From: Rutpela maculata
Taxonomy: Eukaryota > Arthropoda > Insecta > Coleoptera > Cerambycidae
Assembly: GCA_936432065.2 (NCBI GenBank)
Contig: OW386293.2
Coordinates: 60,385,063 to 60,449,062 of the forward strand
Direction: 5' to 3'
DNA length: 64,000 bases
Part shown: one piece after another, positions 22,349-32,089 of the stretch
How positions within the stretch are numbered: the first letter of the stretch is position 1
How the letters are laid out: each line of letters begins with the position of its first letter
Notes under the pieces: model-generated
Seen by the model: only the letters and a program-made list of their open reading frames with translations
What the model was told of the DNA's origin: nothing
The model's database searches: none
Translations under genes and position numbers: made by a program

Positions 22349-25300
22349 TTAATTTTCAGTATATGGTTTCATTCTATCAAAATTTACTTTGGTTTCTTGT
22401 TTCGTTTCGAGGTTTAATAAGGTAGCAGAATTTTGAAAAATTTCTTTTATTTTAAAAGGACCGTTAAATTTGTTTTGCAATTTGTTTTTGATTTGTGATT
22501 CTTTTACGTAAACTAAGTCACCTATTTTGTATTCGGGTCGTTTTTGGGGAACATTTCTATCAAAGCGAACTTTCGCTTTCTCCTTTTGAGCTTGCGTTCG
22601 ACTACGGGCTATTTTATAGTAGTGAGATATTCTGTTGTTTAAATCCCTAACGTATTTGGTTATTAACTCTTTTTGGTTATACAAAGTTTCAGGTGGTCTG
22701 TTGGACGTATGTCCAAATACAAGTTCGTATGGGGTGAAACCGTGTGTTTTATTTACTGAATTGTTATAGCATATTACTGCATATGGTAAAATTGTGAAAG
22801 GATGTTCGTTCGGATTTTCAGTTTTATGAATTCTTATCATTTCAGCTAGAGTAGCATGAAATCTTTCTATGGATCCGTTCGATTGGGGGTGTCCTACGCT
22901 TGAATACGTCAGTTTTATGTCGTAGAGGGTGCAGAGATCTTTGAGCAAACGGTTGTCAAATTCGCCACCGTAATCGCAATGGATTCTTAGCGGGGTGCCG
23001 TAATGTTGAAAGTATAACAACAAGGTATTTACGACGGATTTTGCGGATTTGTCCGGGACTGCATAGGCTTGTGTAAATTTAGTTAACTCGTCGCGAATAG
23101 TTAAAGCGTAATTTCGAGTTGGGAATTCAAATAAATCGATATTAATTCTTTCGAATGGTGTTCTTGGGGTTTCTGTGACTACTAGAGGGTTGTTAAGGTT
23201 TTTCCGGCATACTTTAGTCTTTTGGCAAGTTTCGCAATTTTTTATAAAATTTTCAACGTCTTTAGTTAGACCTTGCCAAGTGTATTTTTCTCTAATTCTT
23301 CGAATCGTTTCATTTATTCCACGGTGTAGATTATTTTTACCAAAATGATTTTGCTCCAATATGATTGGGATTTCATCTTCGTCGGCAGTTCTGACGATAT
23401 CTTGACAAATTACTATTTTTAAATCTTTTTCTGCAAAAATGAATGATAGAATTTCGAGTATGGGGAGGTCTAGGTTATTTTCGACAAAGTATGTCTTAGA
23501 AAGGTCTAAAACATCTTGATTTTTAAATAATACCAAAAATAGATGTTCAATTACAGATTCGATATCAAAAGGTAGAGGAATGATAAAATATCTCCTATGT
23601 CTGACTGTTTTGCTCGATACAATATTGATTTTGTCGTTATGAAATTCGGGGTTTTCTTCGAATATGTCCTCAATAATTTTGTGATGTAGGTCTTGTAAGT
23701 TATTTTGTTGGAAGAAGGTTATAATATCTTTATGTTCTCGGTATAAGAGTTGTTTGTTTGAGGCTTTGATTTTTGAATAGTCTATTAAAGATGTTGTTTT
23801 ATATAGGTTGGTGAAAGTTTCAAATTCTCGGGAAATTTGTTCGTTAGTGATTTCGTTGTTATCGTCTGGGTTTTCGTCGTCGTCTGACTCTTCGTCATTC
23901 GCGGCTAGGACCTTTGAATAGAATTTGGAACATTCGGAAAAATGATTAATTTTGATTCTGGAAAGTGCGTCCGCGTTCTTATTGATTTTGCCTGGTTTAT
24001 AAATTATTTCGTAGTCGTACTCTTCTAATTTGAGTCGCCAACGGGCAAGTCTGCTTCCTGGGTCTTTTATAGAGAATAGCCAGGTGAGTGGTCTGTGGTC
24101 GGTTACAAGCTTAAACTTTCTACCGTACAGATATGGTCTAAAGTGCTTTACACTCCATACTATCGATAAAAGCTCGCGTTCAATCGTTGAATATTTAGTT
24201 TCTGCACTGCACAAGGTTCTAGAAGCATAGGCAATGGGTAAATCTTTGCCAATGGGCCCCTGGCTCAGCACCGAGCCGACGGCAAATGCGCTCGCATCAG
24301 TGGTTAGAACGAAAGGTTCATCAAAGTTGGGGTAGATTAATATCGGAGTTGTCGTTAATGTTTGTTTCAAATTTTGAAAGGAATTTATACAATCATTGTT
24401 GAAGAGAAATGGTACGTCTTTTTGTAGTAGTTTTGTTAAAGGCTTGGTTATCTTGGAAAAATTTGGGATAAAGCGCCTGTAATATCCGGCTAAGCCTAGA
24501 AATGACTTAATTTCTTTTGGATTTTTCGGTTGAGGAAAATTTAAAATAGCGTCAACTTTCGAAGGGTTCGGTTTTACGCCGTCTTTTGTAATGAGATGTC
24601 CTAAATAAGCGACTTCCTTGCGGAGAAACTCGCATTTGTCTGGTTGAATTTTGAGGTTGGCTTTTTGAAGGCGTTTAAAGACTTCAGTTAGACGAGAAAT
24701 GTGTTCGTGAATTGTAGGAGAGTAAATAATGATATCGTCCATGTAGACGAGACATCGTTCATTTTGAATACCTAACAGGATGTTATCCATAACTCTTTGA
24801 AAAGTTGATGGAGCGTTTTTGAGTCCAAATGGCATTCGCACGAATTCATAATGACCGTTCTCAACTGTGAAAGCAGTTTTTTGAATATCTGCGGGATTAA
24901 TTTCAATTTGGTGGAAACCAGAAGCCAAGTCTAAGGTTGTGAAATATTGGCATTTGCCAAGTTGGTCTAAAAGATCGGAAATGTTGGGCAGAGGATATTT
25001 GTCACCAATTGTAACCTCGTTGAGTTTGCGGTAGTCGACTACGACGCGCCATTTCTGTTTACCAGAAGCGTCCAGTTTTTTGGGAACTACCCAGACAGGA
25101 GAGGACCAAGGTGAAATTGAGGGTTGAATAATACCTTGACTTAACATTTTCGATACTTGGGACTTAACTTCTTCTTTATGGACCTGAGGATATCGATACG
25201 ATTTAGTGAATATCGGTCGGGAATTTTCGGTGTCAATAGGGTGTTTGATTTCATTAGTAAAGGTCAAATTGTCTCCTTCTAAATAGAATATATCTTGAAA

Positions 25301-26140
25301 GTCTAAACAAAGCTGCGTTACTATTTCGGCCTCTTCTTCGTTTAGATGATCCAAGCGCAATTCGTTCCTGATTTCGAAGGATCTGTCCGTCATTAGTTGC
25401 TGGTCAGAGTTTTGCGCGTTTAAGTTAAAAATTGACTTGAATTTTTGTACTGGCTCTAGGTTAAGATTTGAAAAGTTTATGGTTTTTGGAATAGCGTTTG
25501 CGTTTATTATTGAAGTTAAAAATTCTCCATTGTGATCGATTTTTACAATTGCATTTGGTAAGCGTACTTTCTCGTTTTCCTGGGCTAACAGTATAGCCTC
25601 GGTATTTCGCAGGTTACATTTTAGTTTACAAATTTTTTCCATGCGAGGTTCAATAGAAATAAAATTTTTGATGTTGCCTAAATTTGAATTTTTTGTATCA
25701 GAATTAATAGTTGGTTGTAAAGGTAAATTTACTGTAGTTTCTTCCGTAACTTTAAATAGTGGTACGGTTTTGAAATTTGTGACTAGTTGTTTATTTTTAA
25801 AGTCTACTTTGCATTCGTAATGTTCTAGGAAGTCTGCGCCTAATAATCCATCGAAATCTATATCTAGATTATAGATATAAACTTTGTGTGACTCATTTGA
25901 AAAGGGGATGAGAACAGATTCGTTGATATAAATTTTTTGATCAGTGATACCCTGTATGATTACATTTTCAGGAGATCTACGTCTGTAATTTTCAGCTGTT
26001 TTAGGTTTAAAAATTGATATACCTGCGCCTGTGTCAATTAGAATTTTAAATTTACCAGTTGCATCCTTCATATAGTAGAGGTTCTTTGAATTTACAGTTA
26101 ATAGGGTATGGGAAAGCGTATTTACATGAACGTCTGTTCT
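22349..26140 (-). CDS. pol: ERV-A pol: protease, RT, RNase H, integrase
   Basis: A Ty3/Gypsy-order polyprotein in the -1 frame relative to gag. Numbered from the first Met at 26071 (1,240 residues): protease ILIDTGAG (catalytic D13) with a later LLGADFL; RT with VVDYRKLN, LDLASGFHQIE and the catalytic YMDD at 443-446; RNase H beginning LTTDASAFAVG; integrase with an HH-CC zinc site (CETC) and the catalytic triad D979, D1033, E1069 (D-X53-D-X35-E). The frame is open upstream of the Met as far as a TAA inside gag, so it is probably made as a Gag-Pol fusion. The start given here assumes slippage at 26146-26140, which is uncertain. No internal stop is present. Confidence 0.93.
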   Translation of the reverse strand, partial: RTDVHVNTLSHTLLTVNSKNLYYMKDATGKFKILIDTGAGISIFKPKTAENYRRRSPENVIIQGITDQKIYINESVLIPFSNESHKVYIYNLDIDFDGLLGADFLEHYECKVDFKNKQLVTNFKTVPLFKVTEETTVNLPLQPTINSDTKNSNLGNIKNFISIEPRMEKICKLKCNLRNTEAILLAQENEKVRLPNAIVKIDHNGEFLTSIINANAIPKTINFSNLNLEPVQKFKSIFNLNAQNSDQQLMTDRSFEIRNELRLDHLNEEEAEIVTQLCLDFQDIFYLEGDNLTFTNEIKHPIDTENSRPIFTKSYRYPQVHKEEVKSQVSKMLSQGIIQPSISPWSSPVWVVPKKLDASGKQKWRVVVDYRKLNEVTIGDKYPLPNISDLLDQLGKCQYFTTLDLASGFHQIEINPADIQKTAFTVENGHYEFVRMPFGLKNAPSTFQRVMDNILLGIQNERCLVYMDDIIIYSPTIHEHISRLTEVFKRLQKANLKIQPDKCEFLRKEVAYLGHLITKDGVKPNPSKVDAILNFPQPKNPKEIKSFLGLAGYYRRFIPNFSKITKPLTKLLQKDVPFLFNNDCINSFQNLKQTLTTTPILIYPNFDEPFVLTTDASAFAVGSVLSQGPIGKDLPIAYASRTLCSAETKYSTIERELLSIVWSVKHFRPYLYGRKFKLVTDHRPLTWLFSIKDPGSRLARWRLKLEEYDYEIIYKPGKINKNADALSRIKINHFSECSKFYSKVLAANDEESDDDENPDDNNEITNEQISREFETFTNLYKTTSLIDYSKIKASNKQLLYREHKDIITFFQQNNLQDLHHKIIEDIFEENPEFHNDKINIVSSKTVRHRRYFIIPLPFDIESVIEHLFLVLFKNQDVLDLSKTYFVENNLDLPILEILSFIFAEKDLKIVICQDIVRTADEDEIPIILEQNHFGKNNLHRGINETIRRIREKYTWQGLTKDVENFIKNCETCQKTKVCRKNLNNPLVVTETPRTPFERINIDLFEFPTRNYALTIRDELTKFTQAYAVPDKSAKSVVNTLLLYFQHYGTPLRIHCDYGGEFDNRLLKDLCTLYDIKLTYSSVGHPQSNGSIERFHATLAEMIRIHKTENPNEHPFTILPYAVICYNNSVNKTHGFTPYELVFGHTSNRPPETLYNQKELITKYVRDLNNRISHYYKIARSRTQAQKEKAKVRFDRNVPQKRPEYKIGDLVYVKESQIKNKLQNKFNGPFKIKEIFQNSATLLNLETKQETKVNFDRMKPYTEN

Positions 26141-27519
26141 GGGAAATTCAGCATTGGGTCGAAACTGTCGTTGAGGTTCATAGTTTGTACTTGAGTTTCT
26201 AGTTCCGTAATTGATTCGAATTGGTCTGTTTGTTGTGTCGGAGTATCCGTGGGGTACTCCGGATCTAAGCGAAAATCCTGAGGATTAGTAGTATAATCCT
26301 CGTATTGCTCGTTCTGAGAATTAGCGGTATAATTCTCCTGGATATCTTGATTGGTTTCAAAATTATAATTTTCATACGATTCGTTTTGACTTTGGCAATT
26401 TTGATAATTGTCGAAAGAGTAGTCGTCGTATTGGTTATAATCACATTGGTTTTCGTAAGGTTCATAATTTAGGTGATGAGCCTTTTGTTGATTGAAACGG
26501 TTGAAATTCGGGTTAGGCTGAATAGCGGATGGTCGTTGTTGTGTGAAGTTAGGGTTCGGCCTTATGGCTGAGGGCCTGTTTTGCTGTGGTTGATTTGGTT
26601 GGCCGTTTTGAGGGAATGTCCTCTGGATAAATTGATTGTTTTGTGAAAAGTTTTGGAAACTTGAATTTCCTGGGTAATTTGGTCGTTGGAAATTTTGCGA
26701 AGTTGACGGCATTGTTTGCGATTGTTGCCTTGTGCGGCATTCGCTTATGACATGTCCATTGCGTTTGCAAAATGAACAGAATTTTTGTTGGAAATTTGAA
26801 ATTGGTCGTTTTTGTTGTAAAGCGGGATTTTTGACCGGACTATTTTTCGGAAATTTCTGTTGCTCGAAATAAGAGAGTTGTAGCTCTCTACGAATTCTAC
26901 TTACGGCTTTCAGTATGCTAGGAGGATTGCTAGCACGTATGATGCGGCCTAAATTCGGTTCTAAGCCTGTTAATAAATTGTTTAAGGTCATCGTTTCGAT
27001 GAGATCTGATTGTGCAGCTCTTTGCGTTGTGGTTAAATTTTGCTTTTGCACTGCGGCGTGCATTTTAGCATTGTGCGTTTGTAAACGCGAAATAAATGTT
27101 AGAGCGGATTCACCTGGCAATTGGTGAATGCGCTGCAGGTCCTGAATCAGGGCCGTTAGATCTCTGGAATCCCCAAAGTGGGTTTCCAATAGTGCTTTGA
27201 TTTCTGGCCAGGTGCCAGGGTTGCGAGAATTTATTAATTCGGCAGCTTTGCCTTTCAATTTATTTTTTATGTGGACGGTCAAAAGAATTTTTTGATCTCC
27301 AATTGCCATGCTTTGGGCGCAATGACAGGAGTTGAGGAATGTTTGTAAATTAATGGCATTGCCATCGAATTCAGGTATTAGAGAAAATATCTCAGAGAGC
27401 TTGTAAGGCTCAATTTGCTCTGGTTGAGGTTGTTGTTGTAGTTGTTGCTGTTGTAGTTGTTGTTCGGTTGGTGCCGGTGGCACTGGTTGAACTGGCTCTG
27501 GTTGAGCTCTATCTGGCAT
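26122..27519 (-). CDS. gag: ERV-A gag with one zinc knuckle
   Basis: 465 residues. The N-terminus is proline- and glutamine-rich (a QQLQQQQLQQQ run at about 18-31). A helical capsid-like region follows, including LQTFLNSCH and a GESALTFISRLQ segment typical of Ty3/Gypsy capsids. One CX2CX4HX4C zinc knuckle, CSFCKRNGHVISEC, lies near residues 246-260, followed by a long low-complexity Q/N/P/Y-rich tail. It is the structural protein that packages genomic RNA. The start at 27519 follows the hairpin-bearing leader. The stop lies about 50 bases before the first Met of the pol frame. Confidence 0.93.
   Translation of the reverse strand: MPDRAQPEPVQPVPPAPTEQQLQQQQLQQQPQPEQIEPYKLSEIFSLIPEFDGNAINLQTFLNSCHCAQSMAIGDQKILLTVHIKNKLKGKAAELINSRNPGTWPEIKALLETHFGDSRDLTALIQDLQRIHQLPGESALTFISRLQTHNAKMHAAVQKQNLTTTQRAAQSDLIETMTLNNLLTGLEPNLGRIIRASNPPSILKAVSRIRRELQLSYFEQQKFPKNSPVKNPALQQKRPISNFQQKFCSFCKRNGHVISECRTRQQSQTMPSTSQNFQRPNYPGNSSFQNFSQNNQFIQRTFPQNGQPNQPQQNRPSAIRPNPNFTQQRPSAIQPNPNFNRFNQQKAHHLNYEPYENQCDYNQYDDYSFDNYQNCQSQNESYENYNFETNQDIQENYTANSQNEQYEDYTTNPQDFRLDPEYPTDTPTQQTDQFESITELETQVQTMNLNDSFDPMLNFPEQTFM
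26140..26146 (-). promoter_or_regulatory. Possible -1 frameshift site, gag to pol (ERV-A)
   Basis: TTTCCCA read as T TTC CCA in the gag frame is the only X XXY YYZ match in the gag/pol overlap. A CCC in the second position is not a favoured slip sequence, so this is a weak candidate. Confidence 0.35.
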
Positions 27520-27562
27520 TTTGCTTTTTGTATTTAAATATTATTTGGACAAAAATTGGTTG

Positions 27563-27582
27563 CGTATCAGCAGTATGATACG
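27563..27582 (-). ncRNA. Leader hairpin 1 of ERV-A
   Basis: A 7-bp stem (cgtatca with tgatacg on the plus strand) around a 6-base loop; the loop in RNA sense is TACTGC. Compared with hairpins 3 and 4, one pair has changed on both sides (T-A to C-G), keeping the stem. Confidence 0.7.
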
Positions 27583-27631
27583 ATCTTAAATTAAATTAAA
27601 ATTAGCTTGTTACCTTGCGTGCGTAAATGGA

Positions 27632-27657
27632 TTGTATATTAGCTGTATAATACACAA
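27632..27657 (-). ncRNA. Leader hairpin 2 of ERV-A
   Basis: A 10-bp stem around a loop reading TACAGC in the sense strand. The one irregular pair is a G-U wobble in the sense RNA but a mismatch (A opposite C) on the plus strand, which favours an RNA role. Confidence 0.65.
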
Positions 27658-27659
27658 CG

Positions 27660-27685
27660 TTTCGTATTAGCAGTATAATACGAAA
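27660..27685 (-). ncRNA. Leader hairpin 3 of ERV-A
   Basis: A perfect 10-bp stem (tttcgtatta with taatacgaaa) around the TACTGC (sense) loop. It starts two bases after hairpin 2 ends. Confidence 0.7.
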
Positions 27686-27775
27686 ATAAATAAACTTAAA
27701 ATTAACTGAACTTGTTTCGTTGCGTTTGTAAAGGAATGGATTTCACTTTGACAATAGAACTGGCTTTGTGCGCCG

Positions 27776-27799
27776 AGTGTATTAGCAGTATAATACACT
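27776..27799 (-). ncRNA. Leader hairpin 4 of ERV-A
   Basis: A perfect 9-bp stem (agtgtatta with taatacact) around the same TACTGC loop. The outer pairs differ from those of hairpin 3 but still match. Confidence 0.7.
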
Positions 27800-27867
27800 T
27801 TTAATAAAATAAGTTGCGAAAAATAATAAAATAGTAAAATGGTACGAGATGATTCTTAAAATGACTT

Positions 27868-27869
27868 AC
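27868..27869 (-). promoter_or_regulatory. 5' splice site for ERV-A env
   Basis: The GT of a consensus GTAAGT (27869-27864). Joining 27870 to 22336 keeps the leader ATG in frame with env. Confidence 0.7.
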
Positions 27870-27886
27870 GTTAGTTTCGTTTCCAT
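27870..27886 (-). CDS. env: Leader mini-exon supplying the env start (ERV-A)
   Basis: An ATG at 27886-27884 in good context (acccATGg) opens five complete codons plus two bases before the donor at 27869. In the spliced RNA this would supply the start codon and the first residues of the env signal peptide. In unspliced RNA the same ATG opens only a short upstream frame. The spliced product is inferred. Confidence 0.65.
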
Positions 27887-28054
27887 GGGTAGGTTCTTCG
27901 TCCGTCAAGGGATTGGGATCCGCCACCACCAGTGAGGAAGGTCTCCTTGTTCTCGCAGGTGTACACGCACTAGTTAGGCACCTTCTGCAGATGTTGTCCT
28001 TGTTCTTTTGCGCTTCACTACCAGTTAGGCTTCTTGTTCTGATGATGTTTACGG

Positions 28055-28072
28055 ATCCTACCGACTGCGCCA
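28055..28072 (-). other. Primer binding site of ERV-A, tRNA-Ser
   Basis: In the sense strand TGGCGCAGTCGGTAGGAT begins one base after the 5' LTR. It is complementary to the 3' end of an insect serine tRNA over 18 bases, as in 17.6- and 297-type elements. Confidence 0.85.
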
Positions 28073-28073
28073 A

Positions 28074-28437
28074 TGTTAGATCACGGTTCACATGAATGAC
28101 TTTTTAAAAAAGGTTTATTTATTTAATGGAGCCAACGTTGGCTCTTGGAGAAGGAATTAGAATAATAAATTAGAAGTGTTGCATTCTAACTGAGTTTTAT
28201 AACTGGCTTTACAAAGCATGTCTAGTAGTATTTATAACATACAGAACCTGAGTAAGCAAAATATAGAACAAAGGAAATGCAATTCGACAGTCAGCATAAA
28301 ATGTGAGAAACAAAGGTGAAATATAATATCTCTAAGATAAGCGATTAATAAGAGAAGTCGTTATCATGTAATATGATATACCTGTGAAGGTTTGTTATTA
28401 CTAAGTCTTTATAATAAGCGTATAATTTTATATAACA
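28074..28437 (-). repeat. 5' LTR of ERV-A
   Basis: 364 bp, matching 19883-20246 without a visible difference. TATA box at 28236-28230 and AATAAA signals around 28123-28114. Confidence 0.95.
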
Positions 28438-28458
28438 TATATATATATATATATATAT

Positions 28459-28496
<38 letters not shown>
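28438..28496. repeat. (TA)n flank of ERV-A
   Basis: The continuation of the TA run split by ERV-A. Confidence 0.9.
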
Positions 28497-28830
28497 TGAT
28501 AAGTAATACGTTGTCACCTCAGGGTCGTTGGCTGGGCGGCCTGACCTCACCCTTTTCTGGTGGTAATAATTGACCCATTTATACATATATCCTCTAAGGG
28601 GAATCCCAGGAATAGGTTTCTCAAAAAAAAATAAGTGATTTTTTAATTTAAAATTTTGTATATATGTTTAGATAATACAAATGCGAAGAGACCTCAGTTA
28701 TATATATTACCGCACGAGAGTTGCAATTCCAAGTCGCCTCATACAGTGTTGCCAGTATTTTTGAAGTGTGTCCGTGCTGATTATACCTGCGGTATATACA
28801 GCAGGGAATAATCTGTTTCGTTAGTACTAT
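28497..28830. repeat. R3 repeat: cctcagg/gacctca-rich element
   Basis: It starts tgataagtaatacgttgtca and carries a gacctca motif. Related wording (acgttgtcgcctcag, gaggtcacaacg) occurs at 36600-36745 and, more loosely, at 37085-37375. All these copies lie next to (TA)n runs. Non-coding. Confidence 0.5.
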
Positions 28831-30640
28831 AAGGGGAAAATGAATAGTTCAAAATATGTAGAATTTATTTCTTTCTGAACTTTTCAAGAAATGATACTAG
28901 GACATACATTTTATGGGTAGGAAGAGAAAAAAGGTGATAGAAATATAATCTTATTTGTTAAAATTATGATTTAAAAATATCTTGGGCAAATAAAATAATG
29001 TGCTGTGTAAACAAAAGTTTGCAATTTATGATTTTTAACTACACGAATTATTTCCCCCAATCGGCCTTTTTGAACTTCGTTGACTGTATTATAAGTATTT
29101 TTAATAAGACTATTATGAAATGAATCAAAGTTGCAGACAGGCGTTGCCGACTGCGAATATCTATTAAGTAAACATGATAACGTCTGTTGGACTTGTTGTT
29201 GGACTTGTCTGTTGGAAAATTCTTATTTCAAATTGTAAACATCTATAAAATAGTACAGTAGAATAGTTTTTATTGAAATTGAATCTTATCCGACATACAC
29301 AGCGATCGTCATAGGCGTGTAAACTCTGATCTATTATATGTAAAAACTATGTTTTATTATTATAATTTTGGAGCAAAATATTAAAAGGTTTTTCATTAAA
29401 CAAACAAAAATATGAAGGCATCTAAACCGCAATACACAGGGTGTCTCTTAGGTTTGAACAACTCTATATATATTAGAGGACATATCAAACCTTACATTAA
29501 AAACCTTAAAATATCATTAAAGTATTTTTAATAAAACTGTTTTGAAATGAATGAAAGTTGTTGTTGGGTGTTGCCGAATGCGAATAAATATATGAAGTAC
29601 ATGAATTTTTTTTCGAATTTGGAATATAAAATAGCCTGATAACATACTTCTTATTTAAATTGGATCATATCCGTCGTACAGAGGAATTATATGTGTCATC
29701 TTTTATATAATTTGTTTTATTATGATTTTAGAGCAATGTCTTCCAAAGGTTTTTAATTAAGAACATAAAAAATGCAAAAATATACAAGATATCTATACTA
29801 CAATATACAATGAGTCTTACAGATTCGTGTGCGAACATTACGTGAGTTAGATGATATATCAGTTTTATCCTAAAATGTTATTGAGGTATTTTTAATAATA
29901 CTATTACGAAACGAAAGTTGAAGTTGGGAGCGCAAAGCGGATTCAATTGTAAGACAATAGTAACAGAGAAGTCTATTGAAATTGTGAGCAGTAAAAAATA
30001 AATAAAAACTTATCTTGTTCATAATTTAAAAAAAAATTAAAAAAAGGCATTAAAAAATTTAAAAAAAAAAATGAAATAGAGAACAGAGAATGGTTAAACA
30101 AAATAAGTTCTTATTTAGTTTACGAATTTAATTATGTTTATTTACTGTTCACAAATTCAATGAGAATGTAACCCGTAACTGAAAAAAATAAAAATTGACC
30201 TGCCTTTGTGGTTTTTAATCCCAAAACCAAGCCCACTTCACACTCCCAAAAAACAAACGATATGATCACCTTGTATATAGACTCTGCTGCTGTATTAGAA
30301 TTTTAGATCGAAATGTTACTAAGGATTTTAATTAAGCACAAAAAATGCTAAGATGCGTAAAAAGTCGAAACTCTAACATACGCTGGGTCTCTCAAGTTTT
30401 AACAAATTTTACGTAGATATATATATTACATATCAATGTTACTTTAAAAGGTATACATTATTTGTATTTAATAAGAGTATTACAATCGAATGAAAGTTGC
30501 AGTCTGCCGTTGCCGACTGATTTATTGATAAAAAATATATATATTGAGTGTGTACTTAATTTCAGTGGCACCTTTTAAAAGTGAATTGTGCCGTGTTGGT
30601 ACAAAATATGAATCAAACAGGTTTTCGCAGTCGGCCACGC
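28830..30640. repeat. Degenerate tandem array, units about 400-580 bp
   Basis: A block containing tatttttaataa, then aa(a/c)gaaagttg or gaatgaaagttg and a gttgccga segment, recurs at about 29090, 29523, 29885 and 30465. Each copy is preceded by sequence like acagggtgtctc. Two further copies lie at 43100-43720. No open frame of interest is present. Confidence 0.6.
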
Positions 30641-31179
30641 ACGATAGCAACTTTTACCCCTTAAAATCAACATATAAATTCGAATCTAGTCCTACCAATA
30701 ATTAAACTGATAAATAAAATAATCACATCAGTAATAAAATTTCTGCATCTCTTGAATTGAGTTTTATTGCAGATTCAATGCATTTACGATTACTAGGAAA
30801 GACTTTTTTATTTTCTTTCTGAAAATTCGTCTAGATAGAGGCCGGCGCTAATACGGAATTACAAGAGTTCATTTACAGTTATTGAGTATTCCAGTATTTC
30901 ATCTTCAAAAGTGAATTAGTGATTTTATATTTTTTAAGCGTATAGTTTTGGTTATCTAGATTTATGCTTTTCCTTTATTTCGTTATTTATTTGTAAAATG
31001 TATACGAATTCCAAGCTGACTGTCACTTGCATTGTTTGAATGACATTTTTAACATAACATAACATAAACACACCACAGATAGTAGACAACCCCCAAATCC
31101 AAAGTCCGGCTGTCCGTTAAGTAAGAATGAGGTTTAACAACCAATAAATATCAAACACAAATGGGTTTATTATAACTAG
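30641..31179. other. Unassigned AT-rich sequence
   Basis: It includes a short taacataacataaca run near 31050. From about 31120 it matches the sequence before the second hAT remnant (33930). Confidence 0.45.
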
Positions 31180-31590
31180 TAAAAAACCTTTAAACTTCTC
31201 AAAATATGTTTCTATTGTTGATTGCACTCCAGATGTTAGTCACATTGAGCAGCTCTAACAATTGTTTTCAGATTTGTCAACTTAAACAATGTCACAAAGA
31301 AAGTTGATATCAGGCAACATTTTATAAAATTGTATTCTGCAACTTATCAAACTGAATTAGAATTATCTGCTAAAATATGTGTTTTGTAATCTAAAAAAAT
31401 ATACGATTTGCGGGACAAGATTATGACAACGGAGCAAATATGCGTAGTGGATACACTGGGCTGTGACAGAAAATCTTGGGAATAAATCTTAGAGCGTTTT
31501 ATGTACTATGCTGTGCGCATAATTTAAATTTAGTGCCAAACAATGCTGCAGATCGTTCTTTTAAAATACCCTTTTTTTTAACTAAACTTG
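31180..31590 (+). pseudogene. hAT transposase remnant (ZMYM/DUF4371-like), copy 1
   Basis: Broken frames read SIVDCTPDVSHIEQ near 31217, FVNLNNVTKKVDIRQHF near 31275 and GQDYDNGANMRSGYTGL from about 31411. They continue with INLRAFYVLCCAHNLNLVPN near 31480. These are landmark segments of the hAT transposase catalytic region in the ZMYM1-like group. Stops follow HIEQL and TGL, and no complete domain is left. A second copy of the same stretch is at 33980-34410, about 2.8 kb downstream in the same orientation. Confidence 0.8.
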
Positions 31591-32089
31591 AATTAAGTCC
31601 ACATTTCTTGAGAAAGAGAATATATATCAATATGCGGTTTTGAGGATCTAAGAGATAATTTATTTGTGAAACAGCGAGTTTTGCCGACGCTTTTAATTTG
31701 AGTACATTACTATTAAGACAGTAAAACTAAGAGTTGACCCGGAACAAATTTGTAACAACCTGATTTCTTAGGGATTGTATTCTATGGCTATTCAGAACTC
31801 TCTAACTGAAAATCTCAAATAATCCGCCTTGCAGAAATGAAGAAAAAGTGCGCCGCCATGTTGAAATTAGGCACTTTTTTCCTTTAATCGGTAATAGCCC
31901 ATACGGATGACACTTTAAAAAAAAAGTAAAGAGGTAAAATATTGAGAGAAAGAGCTAAGTTTTAATGTGGTATAAAATTTTTTGCAATCGTTTAAATATT
32001 AGCAAAGTTACGGTTGTCAAAATGACAGATTTATATAAAAAAAGGTTACTTTTTGTTTTTTAATATCCAATTCTCTGGATTAAGATTGT

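Larger units (their letters stand above)
19883..28437 (-). mobile_element. ERV-A: complete env-bearing Gypsy/errantivirus-like element
   Basis: An 8,555-bp element read on the minus strand: 5' LTR 28437-28074, tRNA-Ser primer site, leader, gag, pol in the -1 frame, env, polypurine tract, 3' LTR 20246-19883. The LTRs are 364 bp each, start TGTTAG and end ATAACA (inverted TGTTA/TAACA), and look identical base for base. The element sits inside a (TA)n run, so the flanks are TATA on both sides; insertion at TA-rich sites is typical of 17.6/297-type errantiviruses. All three frames are open. The identical LTRs and intact frames indicate a recent insertion that may still be able to move. Infectivity cannot be judged from sequence. 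Confidence 0.95.

Noticed and set aside
26265..26770. Extra frames opposite and within ERV-A gag
   Set aside because: Out-of-frame shadows of the low-complexity gag tail.
27801..28091. 96-residue frame in the ERV-A leader
   Set aside because: It runs through the primer site and splice donor; only the short ATG-to-donor segment has a plausible role.
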